64,000 bases of DNA, taken from assembly GCA_964549625.1 (NCBI GenBank), contig CAZJVA010000001.1, forward strand, positions 124,001-188,000, in the 5' to 3' direction. A program made the translations under genes and the position numbers. Of the stretch, positions 13,540 through 22,363 are shown piece by piece; position 1 is the stretch's first letter; every line of letters begins with the position of its first letter. The DNA is from UBA12474 sp964549625. GTDB lineage: Bacteria; Babelota; Babeliae; Babelales; Babelaceae. The notes below the pieces were generated by a model that searched no databases, was not told where the DNA came from, and saw only the letters and a list, made by a program, of their open reading frames with translations.

Positions 13540-16500
13540 ATGTCAAACCTGCGCGAGGGTACCCGCGTTGTCCGGCGGCCATTTGGACGAATTAAGGATG
13601 TTGTTCCTGTACCAAATTTAATTGAGATACAGTCAAGATCGTTCAATGACTTTGCTCAATTTGATTATCTTCCTTCTGAGCGGAAGAACATTGGCCTTGA
13701 GAAGGTTTTTCGTGACATTTTCCCTATCCACCATGGCGATAGGATGTCTCTTGAATATGTCTCATATGAATTGGGTGATTGGTCCTGTACGTGTGGCAAA
13801 TTGACGGGAATTGCGCAGCGGTATACATGGAGTTGTTCTTCGTGTAAGGCTTCTGGCTGTTCACGTTTAAGTGATACACTTGAATGTCCGTCTTGTAAAA
13901 AACGCACTGCAAAATACAAAACTTGTCCGAACTGTTTGTCCCGAGTAATGGTCAAGGTTCCGCTTACTTTGAGTGAGTGTCGCTCTAGTGAACAATCATT
14001 TGCGATGCCGCTTAAGGTTATGATGCAGCTTGTTAGCTGGGATGTTTCCGAAGAGACTGGTGAGCGCTCGGTTCGAGATGTAAAAGAGCAAGAGATCTTT
14101 TTTGCTGACATTCCGGTTATGACCGATCTTTATGAAGAAGGTGGTCGTTGGAGGTTGGGTAATCTGGGAACATTTATTATCAACGGTGTTGAGCGGGTAA
14201 TTGTTAGCCAGTTGCATCGTTCTCCGGGTGTTGTCTTTTCCTATAGCAAAAAGTCAAAAGATCTTCAGGGTAAGCCGAGTTATCTTGCACGTATTATTCC
14301 GGCGCGCGGCGCTTGGATGGACTTTGAATTTGACAGCAATGATTATTTGTATGTTCGCATAGATAAAAAGAAAAAGTTTTTGGTTACGACCTTCCTTCAA
14401 GCGTTGGGAGTTGCTCGTAAGGATATTATACCGCTTTTCTATGCATCAGATACGATTGTTGCTTCAAAGGGTGAATTTTACCAAGAAGTTGATTCGAAGT
14501 TGCTTGGGATCCGTCTCAAACCTGGTATGGTTGATATTGAAGATGGTGGCTTGTATATTGGTCGTCCAGTTACCAAGGAAACCCTTGCTTGGCTTAAAAA
14601 GGCCGGTATTAAGCGCTTACAGGTTCCTTTAGAGCAGTTGCATAACCGTGTTTTTGCTCAGGATGTTATTGATCCAGATACTGGAGAAATACTTGCTGAA
14701 CAGGGGCAGACTTTTTCACAGGCACATGAGCTGTTGTTTGCAGATTATAAGAATCTTTCATTTGAGCTTATTGTCTCTGCGGGTTATGTTGCGCAGCATA
14801 TTATTCCAGCAACGCTTAATCAAGATAAGAATGTAACTCAGGAAGAAGCGTTGCGTGATCTACATGCCAAGGTCTGGCCGGGTGATGGTGCATCATTGCG
14901 TGAGGTTCGTGAGCGGCTTGAAAATGTATTCTTTGGGGATCGTTTGTACGACTTGACTAAGGTTGGTCGCATTCGTATGAATCGCAAATTAGGTCTGTCG
15001 GTCGATGAGTCAAATACTTCTTTAACTCGTGAAGATATCTTTGCAACGGTTCGTTATTTAGTGAGCTTGCGTGAAAGTGGTGAAGGTGACGTTGATGACA
15101 TTGATCATCTAGGCAATCGTCGGGTTCGTCTTGTTGGTGAGTTGCTTGCCAACCAAGTTTACTCTGGGCTTTTACGTGTTGAGCGTATTGTTAGAGAGCG
15201 TTTCCGGATTCAAGAGATGCATGGTGCACAGACTCCACAGGATTTTCTAAATGTGAAGCCTTTAAATGGGGTTATACGTGAATTCTTTGGAACAGGGCAG
15301 CTTTCCCAGTTTATTGACCAAACAAACCCGCTCTCTGAGATTGCTCACAAACGACGTCTTTCGGCTCTTGGTCCTGGGGGCGTGACTAAGGATCGTGCTA
15401 CTACTGAAGTGCGAGACGTACACATTTCTCACTATGGTCGAATTTGTCCTATTGAAACTCCTGAAGGTCAAACTATTGGCTTAATTTCATCTTTGGCTAC
15501 CTATGCATTAGTTAATGATCTTGGATTTATTGAAACGGCATACCGTCCTGTCCAGTCGAGTAAAGTGCAAGATGATGTTGTCTTTTTAGATGCCTTTGCT
15601 GAGTCTGATTCTTATATTGCTCAGTCTGATGTCATGAAAAAGGGTACAACACTGCCAAAGCAACCAATTTTCGTTCGGCATAATGGTAACTTCTTGTATA
15701 CGATGGCTGATCGAGTAAATTACGTCGATCTCTCTCCTAAGCAATTGGTTTCGGTCGCAACGGCATTGATTCCGTTCTTGGAGCATGATGATGCTAGCCG
15801 TGCATTGATGGGTGCAAACATGCAGCGACAGGCCGTTCCGCTTATTCGTACTCAGGTGCCAATTGTGGCTACGGGTATGGAGTCGGAGATTGCGCGCGCG
15901 TCAGGTGCATGTGTTATGGCTCGTCGTCCTGGCATAGTTGAGTATGTTTCTTCAGAAAAAATTGTTGTTCGTGCTGATGAAGAAGCCTTTGGAAACATTG
16001 ATGATTGGATAGCTTTTGGCGTTGATACATATAAGCTGCGCAAATTTGAGCTTTCAAGTCATAACACCTGGATACATCAGACACCAGCTGTTCAAGTTGG
16101 CCAGCGAGTAGAGCGCGGAGATATGCTTTCACATAGTTCTGCTATCGAGCGAGGTGAATTGGCGCTCGGAACGAACTTGTTTGTGGCGTTTATGCCGTGG
16201 CATGGGTACAATTTCGAGGATGCTATTGTTTTGAATAAGCGGCTTGTCGCTGAAGATGTTTTGACTTCGGTTCATATTAATGAATACGAAGTTGAGGCAC
16301 GAGATACAAAACTTGGTCCAGAAGAAATTACGCGTGATATTCCAAACGTTAATGAAAAGGCTCTTGAAGGGCTTGATGAAGAAGGTATTGTGCGCGTTGG
16401 TACTCGCGTTAAACCTGGTGATATTCTCGTCGGTAAGGTTACTCTCAAAGGTGGCGTGCAGTATTCTCCTGAAGAAAAACTGTTACGCGCTATTTTTGGT

Positions 16501-17865
16501 GAAAAATCTCGTGAAGTTCGAGATACATCTTTGCGTGTACCACCGGGTGTTGATGGTACCGTTGTTGACGTTAAGATTTTCTCGCGTAGCGGTATGCGAA
16601 AAGATAAGCGTTATAAGGCTATGGTGCTTCAGGAAAGCGAGCGGTTTGCCGATGAGTTTGCAATGCATTGTTCAACACTAGAGAAGATGTTGACGCAGAA
16701 GATAGCATCGTTGGCGGACGGACGTGAAGTGCCTGCTGGATATAAAGGTGTAGGTGCTTCGGGGAAAAAGTTTGTTGCTGAAAAGATTTTGAATGCAGCG
16801 TTAGAAGATTTGCGTGGCATTAAGACTAAGGATGCTGAAACTAACGAAATGATTTTGCGCCTTTTGGATCGCTATGAAAATCAGCGTCGTATTTTAACAA
16901 GTCTGCACGAAGAGCGTCTTGCCAAGCTTAAAAAGGGTGATCCTTTGGCCTCTGGTGTTATTAAGATGATCAAGGTCTATATCGCCATGAAGCGGCCAAT
17001 ACAGGCTGGTGATAAGATTGCTGGGCGCCACGGAAACAAGGGTGTTATTTCGCTTATTGTTCCGCGTGAAGATATGCCGTACCTTGAAGATGGAACGCCA
17101 GTTGATGTGGTTCTTAATCCTTTGGGTGTCCCTTCTCGTATGAACGTTGGGCAGATTCTCGAGACAATTTTGGCATTTAATGGTGTCGTTAATGGTCGAG
17201 CTATTGCTGATGCTGTGCGCAAAAGTGGGTACAAAGAGGTGTATGAGCGTCTTGCTGCTGCGTACGGTGAAGACTTTATGAAGGCATACGCCAAGTCTCA
17301 CGGTGAAGAAGGTGTTCTATCTTTAGCTCGTGAAACTGCGCGAGATGGTGTTTTATACCGAGTTCCTGTGTTTGATGGTCCGCAATTTGATAGTGAAATT
17401 CGTCCTATGTTGCGAGAATCAGGTCTTTCTGAAACTGGTGCGTGTGTTTTATATGATGGCCGTACGGGTAAGCGTTTTGATCAAACGGTTACCGTTGGTT
17501 CTATTTATATAATGAAGTTGGATCATATGGTTGATGATAAGCTTCACGCTCGTTCGGTTGGTCCATACTCTCTTGTTACACAGCAACCGTTGGGCGGTAA
17601 AGCTCAGATGGGTGGGCAGCGACTTGGTGAGATGGAAGTCTGGGCGTTAGAAGCCTATGGGGCCGCACACATATTGCAGGAAATGCTTACATACAAGTCT
17701 GATGATGTCAGTGGCCGACACAAAGTTTATGAAGCTATTGTGCGCGGTGAAGAGGTTCCAGAGCCAGGGTTACCTGAAGCGTTTAATGTAATGATCAAAG
17801 AGCTTCAGAGTTTAGGAATCAGAATAGATCTGTTTAAGAGTGGCAAGGAGGATGTCGGTGAGTAA
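13540..17865 (+). CDS. rpoB: RNA polymerase beta subunit with Cys-rich insert
   Basis: 1441 residues. Conserved blocks run through the protein: VERVIVSQLHRSPGV, GPGGVTKDRA, the HYGRICPIETPEGQTIGLI core, the GHNGYNFEDA-like segment (here WHGYNFEDAIV), GRHGNKGV and the C-terminal GGKAQMGGQRLGEMEVWALEAYGA. ATG 13540 follows GGAGG and begins at the conserved opening; the ATG at 13489 lies in the upstream hairpin and is rejected. Between LEYVSYELG and the AMPLKVMMQL strand there is a roughly 70-residue insert (about 80-152, bases 13777-13992) with Cys at 83, 85, 99, 102, 107, 116, 119, 129, 132 and 147, spaced like two zinc ribbons. E. coli has only about ten residues there. The stop overlaps rpoC. 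Confidence 0.97.
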   Translation: MSNLREGTRVVRRPFGRIKDVVPVPNLIEIQSRSFNDFAQFDYLPSERKNIGLEKVFRDIFPIHHGDRMSLEYVSYELGDWSCTCGKLTGIAQRYTWSCSSCKASGCSRLSDTLECPSCKKRTAKYKTCPNCLSRVMVKVPLTLSECRSSEQSFAMPLKVMMQLVSWDVSEETGERSVRDVKEQEIFFADIPVMTDLYEEGGRWRLGNLGTFIINGVERVIVSQLHRSPGVVFSYSKKSKDLQGKPSYLARIIPARGAWMDFEFDSNDYLYVRIDKKKKFLVTTFLQALGVARKDIIPLFYASDTIVASKGEFYQEVDSKLLGIRLKPGMVDIEDGGLYIGRPVTKETLAWLKKAGIKRLQVPLEQLHNRVFAQDVIDPDTGEILAEQGQTFSQAHELLFADYKNLSFELIVSAGYVAQHIIPATLNQDKNVTQEEALRDLHAKVWPGDGASLREVRERLENVFFGDRLYDLTKVGRIRMNRKLGLSVDESNTSLTREDIFATVRYLVSLRESGEGDVDDIDHLGNRRVRLVGELLANQVYSGLLRVERIVRERFRIQEMHGAQTPQDFLNVKPLNGVIREFFGTGQLSQFIDQTNPLSEIAHKRRLSALGPGGVTKDRATTEVRDVHISHYGRICPIETPEGQTIGLISSLATYALVNDLGFIETAYRPVQSSKVQDDVVFLDAFAESDSYIAQSDVMKKGTTLPKQPIFVRHNGNFLYTMADRVNYVDLSPKQLVSVATALIPFLEHDDASRALMGANMQRQAVPLIRTQVPIVATGMESEIARASGACVMARRPGIVEYVSSEKIVVRADEEAFGNIDDWIAFGVDTYKLRKFELSSHNTWIHQTPAVQVGQRVERGDMLSHSSAIERGELALGTNLFVAFMPWHGYNFEDAIVLNKRLVAEDVLTSVHINEYEVEARDTKLGPEEITRDIPNVNEKALEGLDEEGIVRVGTRVKPGDILVGKVTLKGGVQYSPEEKLLRAIFGEKSREVRDTSLRVPPGVDGTVVDVKIFSRSGMRKDKRYKAMVLQESERFADEFAMHCSTLEKMLTQKIASLADGREVPAGYKGVGASGKKFVAEKILNAALEDLRGIKTKDAETNEMILRLLDRYENQRRILTSLHEERLAKLKKGDPLASGVIKMIKVYIAMKRPIQAGDKIAGRHGNKGVISLIVPREDMPYLEDGTPVDVVLNPLGVPSRMNVGQILETILAFNGVVNGRAIADAVRKSGYKEVYERLAAAYGEDFMKAYAKSHGEEGVLSLARETARDGVLYRVPVFDGPQFDSEIRPMLRESGLSETGACVLYDGRTGKRFDQTVTVGSIYIMKLDHMVDDKLHARSVGPYSLVTQQPLGGKAQMGGQRLGEMEVWALEAYGAAHILQEMLTYKSDDVSGRHKVYEAIVRGEEVPEPGLPEAFNVMIKELQSLGIRIDLFKSGKEDVGE
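13777..13992 (+). other. Putative zinc-ribbon insert within RpoB
   Basis: The segment opens with DWSCTCGK and then has C-x13-C-x2-C, C-x2-C and C-x2-C pairs. It closely resembles the start of the RpoC zinc finger, DWECTCGK with C-x12-C-x2-C. The translated pattern is seen directly; zinc binding is inferred from Cys spacing. Confidence 0.7.
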
Positions 17866-20800
17866 TCGAATGCTTGAGCGCTTTAGAGAGTATGTCAAAA
17901 CGGATCAGTTTAATGCGATTCGTATTGGACTCGCGTCTCCCGAAAAGATTTTGTCGCTCTCTTATGGTGAAGTAAAAAAAATAGAGACTATTAACTATCG
18001 TACGTTAAAACCAGAACGCGATGGCTTGTTTTGTGCGCGTATTTTTGGTCCTGTAAAGGATTGGGAGTGCACGTGTGGTAAGTACAAGCGGATGAAGCAT
18101 CGTGGTGTTACGTGCGAAAAGTGCGGTGTTGATGTTATCGAATCTCGTGTGCGTCGCGAACGTATGGGTCACGTTGCATTGGTCTCACCGGTTTGTCACA
18201 TATGGTACCTTAAAGGTATCCCAAGCTATTTGAGCTTGGTTATGGATGTGCCGGTTAAAGATCTTGAGCGTGTTGTATATTTTGATATGTACATGGTTAT
18301 TAACCAGGGACGTTCACCGTATACAAAGAAAGCGCTCTTATCTGCAACTGATGTAGACAATTACCGTTCATTGCATCCAGAGGACACCGAATTTCGTGTT
18401 GAAATTGGTGCTGAGGCGATTCGTCAAATATTGTCCGAGCTTGATCTCAGGTTAGAGATTGAGCAGTTGCAATCCGATTACGCTAAAAATGGTTCAGTAA
18501 CGGCGCGCCATAAGATTATGCGGCGTATCAAGGTATTGAACGGATTTTTGCAGGGTAATTTGCGACCAGAATGGATGGTTGTTTCGGTTTTGCCTGTTCT
18601 TCCGCCTGATTTACGTCCTCTTGTACTGTTAGAGGGTGGTCGATTTGCAAGTTCCGATCTTAACGAATTATACCGACGTGTTCTAAATCGTAATATACGT
18701 TTACAGCGGCTTATTGAGATTGAAGCTCCATCTGTGATTATCAAGAACGAAAAGCGAATGCTGCAAGAGTCTGTTGATGCGCTTATTGATAATGGGCGTC
18801 GAGGACAACCGGTGCGTGGCACCAATAAGCGTCCGCTTAAGTCTTTAAGTGAGATGCTTCGAGGTAAGCAGGGGCGGTTTCGTCAGAATCTGTTGGGTAA
18901 GCGTGTTGACTATTCAGGCCGTTCGGTAATCGTTGTTGAGCCTGAATTGCAGATGAATCAATGCGGTATTCCTAAGTTGATGGCGCTCGAACTTTTTAAA
19001 TCACATGTTTTTGCGGAGTTGCTTTTCCGCGAACAAGCGCCTAATTTGCGTGTTGCAAAGCGCATGGTTGAAGAAGCTGTTCCAGAGGTTTGGGATGCGC
19101 TGGAGGCCGTTGTCCAGGGATATCCTGTTCTGTTGAACCGTGCTCCTACGCTCCATCGCCTTGGTATACAGGCTTTTTATCCAATTTTGGTTGATGGTAA
19201 AGCAATTAAAATCCATCCTTTGGTCTGTACCGCATATAACGCAGACTTTGATGGTGACCAGATGGCTGTTCACGTTCCTTTGAGCAGTATGGCACGCAAA
19301 GAAGCTGAGTTGTTGATGATGACGGGTGACAACTTGCTGTCTCCGGCTAACGGTAAGCCTATTGCAACGCCTTCTAAGGATATGGTTCTTGGTATTTATT
19401 ATCTTACTAAGGCCCGTAGTTTTGCTAAAGGCGAAGGCATGATGTTTAGTTCTGTGCGCGATGTCTTGACGGCACAGCAGTGCGAAGTTCTTGATTTACA
19501 TGCTCGCATTAAGTTGCGTTTAGAGAGTGGTAAGATCGTTGAAACAACTACCGGGCGTGTTATCCTCTTTGATGCACTTCCAAAAGGTTCACGTTTTGAA
19601 TGGGTGAACAAAGTTTTGGCTCGTCGTGATCTTCAGAAGATTATCGAGCTTATTTACTACCAGTTTGGGCGTCAACTTACTGCAGAGACGTTAGACCGCG
19701 TTAAAAAGTTGGGCTTTTATTATGCAACGATTAGTGGTATTTCGTTCACCATTGATCAATTGGCTATTCCTGAAGAAAAGGCCAGCATTTTGAACAGAAC
19801 TGAAAAGGCTGTTCAAAAAATTGAGACTCTTTATTTGGATGGTTCGATTACTTCGACAGAGCGATATAACCGGATAGTAAGTCTTTGGGATAAGGCAACG
19901 CGCGATGTAGCAGACAAGATGCTTGATGGTTTGCGTGCATATGACAAGACTGCATTTGAAAATAAAGATCGCGATTTTAAGGAGTATAATTCGGTCTTTA
20001 TGATGGTTGAGTCCCAGGCTCGTGGTTCCTTGGATCAGTTTAAACAGCTTGCTGGTATGCGTGGTTTGATGGCAAAGCCTTCTGGCGAAATTATGGAAAC
20101 GCCGGTTATGTCGAACTTTAAAGAAGGTCTCAGTGTTTTTGAGTACTTTATTTCGACATCTGGTGCTCGTAAAGGTCAGGCGGATACGGCGCTTAAGACT
20201 GCAAACTCGGGTTATTTGACTCGTCGTTTGATTGATGCTGCGCATGATGTCATTATTACAACTCATGATTGTCATACTTTTGGTTATGTGACGGTCGAAG
20301 ATTTACAAGAAGCAGGTGATGTTCTTACCCACTTAGGTGATCGTGTTCTTGGTCGTATTTGTGCTGAAGATGTTCGTGATCCTGTTTCTGGTGAATTGAT
20401 TCTCAAGCAGGGTGCGATAATTGCTGCACAGGATGTTAAACGAATTAAGGAATCAGCGGTTTCTAAGATTGCGGTTCGTTCTGTATTGGCATGTCAAGCT
20501 AAGCGTGGCGTTTGTGCCTGCTGCTATGGCATGGATCTTTCAACGGGTGAGTTGGTTGAGGTTGGTTCAACGGTTGGTATTATTGCAGCGCAATCGATTG
20601 GTGAACCTGGTACGCAGTTGACTATGAGAACGTTCCATATTGGTGGTACAGCAAGTTTGGGCGAAAGTTCTTCGTTTATTGCTAAACATGATGGTACGAT
20701 TGAGCTTCGTGGTATGAGAACGGTTACTAACCAAGCTGGACAGATCCGCGTGCTTAGCCGTCGTGCGAAACTTGTTATTGTTTCCGATGATGGACGCGAA

Positions 20801-21907
20801 TTACAAAAACACTCTGTTGAATATGGTTCTGTGCTGCTTGTTACCGATGGTCAGCGCGTGAAGTCTGGCGATCGTCTTGTTGAGTGGGATAGTTCAAATA
20901 AAGTTATTCTGACTGAGTTTGAGGGGCGTGTAGCTTACATTGACCTTCAGCCAAACGTAACTGTTCGCGATATGTACGATGAAAGTACTGGTCGTTCAAG
21001 CAAGATGATTTTGGATATGCGGAGTGATAAGTATCAGCCTGCATTGGCGCTTATGTCTGATGAGGGTGAGGAGTTAACGCAGTACTTCTTGCCAGCTGGT
21101 GGGTATTTGAGCGTTGAAGAAGGTGATCGTGTTCACGCGGGTGATGTGTTAGTTCGTATTCCTCGTGAGGCATCGAGAACTAAGGATATTACCGGTGGTC
21201 TTCCTCGCATTGCAGAGCTTTTTGAAGCACGTATGCCAAAGGATCCAGCGGTTATTACTGAGGTTGACGGTCAAGTTACTATTGGTGGTATTCATCGTGG
21301 ATCACGTAAAGTAATTGTTGAGGCTAGCAATGGGGAACAGGTTGAGTACCTTATTCCACGGGGTAAGCAGCTGAACGTTGCAGATGGTGATCGAGTGCGT
21401 GCGGGTGATTCATTGACCTCTGGTGATGCAGTGCTACATGATATTTTGCGTATTATGGGTCCAGATGCTTTGCAAAAGTATTTGGTTGATCAGATCCAGA
21501 GCATTTATCGTGTGCAGGGCGTTGATATTAATGATCGCCATGTTGAGCTGATTGTTCGTCAAATGTTGCGCAAGGTACGGATTGTCGAGCCAGGAGATAC
21601 CAACTTCTTGGTCGGGGACCGTGTTGAGCAAGCACACGTTCGGTCTGTTAACGAAGCACTTATTGCCGAATCTAAGAAGCCGGCGGTTGTTCAGCCGATG
21701 TTGATGGGTATTACTCTTGCATCGCTGGGAACAGAAAGTTTCATTTCGGCTGCATCTTTCCAGGAGACAACACGTATTCTTGCTGAGGCTGCGATTAGTG
21801 GACAAAACGACTATTTGTACGGGTTGAAAGAAAACGTAATCATAGGTAAGCTGATACCGGCTGGTACCGGAATCGAAAGCTTTAGGCAGCGAGCCATTGG
21901 TGAATAG
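17858..21907 (+). CDS. rpoC: RNA polymerase beta' subunit
   Basis: 1349 residues starting at GTG 17858, six bases after a perfect AAGGAGG; the ATG at 17852 touches the ribosome site and an upstream GTG at 17840 lies before it. The gene overlaps the end of rpoB by eight bases. Visible landmarks are the N-terminal zinc finger (CTC at 71/73 and CEKC at 86/89), the catalytic NADFDGDQMAVH magnesium loop, the trigger-loop and bridge-helix region, the second zinc site (CQAKRGVCACCYG) and the C-terminal SFQETTRILAEAA. No large insertion is evident. Confidence 0.97.
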   Translation: MSNRMLERFREYVKTDQFNAIRIGLASPEKILSLSYGEVKKIETINYRTLKPERDGLFCARIFGPVKDWECTCGKYKRMKHRGVTCEKCGVDVIESRVRRERMGHVALVSPVCHIWYLKGIPSYLSLVMDVPVKDLERVVYFDMYMVINQGRSPYTKKALLSATDVDNYRSLHPEDTEFRVEIGAEAIRQILSELDLRLEIEQLQSDYAKNGSVTARHKIMRRIKVLNGFLQGNLRPEWMVVSVLPVLPPDLRPLVLLEGGRFASSDLNELYRRVLNRNIRLQRLIEIEAPSVIIKNEKRMLQESVDALIDNGRRGQPVRGTNKRPLKSLSEMLRGKQGRFRQNLLGKRVDYSGRSVIVVEPELQMNQCGIPKLMALELFKSHVFAELLFREQAPNLRVAKRMVEEAVPEVWDALEAVVQGYPVLLNRAPTLHRLGIQAFYPILVDGKAIKIHPLVCTAYNADFDGDQMAVHVPLSSMARKEAELLMMTGDNLLSPANGKPIATPSKDMVLGIYYLTKARSFAKGEGMMFSSVRDVLTAQQCEVLDLHARIKLRLESGKIVETTTGRVILFDALPKGSRFEWVNKVLARRDLQKIIELIYYQFGRQLTAETLDRVKKLGFYYATISGISFTIDQLAIPEEKASILNRTEKAVQKIETLYLDGSITSTERYNRIVSLWDKATRDVADKMLDGLRAYDKTAFENKDRDFKEYNSVFMMVESQARGSLDQFKQLAGMRGLMAKPSGEIMETPVMSNFKEGLSVFEYFISTSGARKGQADTALKTANSGYLTRRLIDAAHDVIITTHDCHTFGYVTVEDLQEAGDVLTHLGDRVLGRICAEDVRDPVSGELILKQGAIIAAQDVKRIKESAVSKIAVRSVLACQAKRGVCACCYGMDLSTGELVEVGSTVGIIAAQSIGEPGTQLTMRTFHIGGTASLGESSSFIAKHDGTIELRGMRTVTNQAGQIRVLSRRAKLVIVSDDGRELQKHSVEYGSVLLVTDGQRVKSGDRLVEWDSSNKVILTEFEGRVAYIDLQPNVTVRDMYDESTGRSSKMILDMRSDKYQPALALMSDEGEELTQYFLPAGGYLSVEEGDRVHAGDVLVRIPREASRTKDITGGLPRIAELFEARMPKDPAVITEVDGQVTIGGIHRGSRKVIVEASNGEQVEYLIPRGKQLNVADGDRVRAGDSLTSGDAVLHDILRIMGPDALQKYLVDQIQSIYRVQGVDINDRHVELIVRQMLRKVRIVEPGDTNFLVGDRVEQAHVRSVNEALIAESKKPAVVQPMLMGITLASLGTESFISAASFQETTRILAEAAISGQNDYLYGLKENVIIGKLIPAGTGIESFRQRAIGE

Positions 21908-21924
21908 ATAATTGAAATGTGTGT

Positions 21925-21999
21925 AGGCGCGTAGCTCAGTGGTAGAGCACTGCTTTGACGTAGCAGGGGTCAGCGGTTCGATCCCGCTCGTGCCTACCA
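21925..21999 (+). tRNA. tRNA-Val (GAC)
   Basis: Acceptor arms AGGCGCG and CGTGCCT pair with one G-U, the anticodon stem CTGCT/AGCAG is perfect and the loop TTGACGT gives GAC. CCA is encoded. It sits 17 bases after rpoC and upstream of rpsO, probably in the same transcript. Confidence 0.95.
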
Positions 22000-22041
22000 G
22001 AACATAAACGGCATGTTTAAATAAATTGCATGAGGATATTC

Positions 22042-22311
22042 ATGGCAAATGCTAGCGAAAATAGAGAGCAAATTATAGGGACCTATAAACTGCATGATTC
22101 CGATACGGGTTCAGTTGAGGTGCAGGTTGCTCTTTTAACGGATCGTATTAATCGTTTGAATAATCATTTCAAGGTGGCGCGCAAGGACTATGCTTCGCGT
22201 ACCGGGTTGATGAAGATGGTTGGTCATCGCCGCAGTCTTTTGGCGTATTTGCGTCGCAAGAATGTTGGTCGTTATGAGCAACTCATTCAGCAGCTTGGCT
22301 TGAGGAGGTAG
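22042..22311 (+). CDS. rpsO: 30S ribosomal protein S15
   Basis: S15 is a primary 16S rRNA binder. The 89-residue length equals the family norm when the start is ATG 22042 (preceded by GAGG); an in-frame ATG at 22030 would add four unconserved residues. The HDSDTGSVEVQVALLT and LMKMVGHRRSLLAYL segments are diagnostic. pnp follows, the common rpsO-pnp order. Confidence 0.97.
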   Translation: MANASENREQIIGTYKLHDSDTGSVEVQVALLTDRINRLNNHFKVARKDYASRTGLMKMVGHRRSLLAYLRRKNVGRYEQLIQQLGLRR

Positions 22312-22363
22312 TTTGTTGGGGCTGCCGTTGATTGAAGTGGATTTTTTGAGTAGGTCAATGTAA

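Noticed and set aside
19691..20275. 194-codon ORF antisense to rpoC
   Set aside because: Antisense shadow, Arg/Thr/Asn-rich with no family features.
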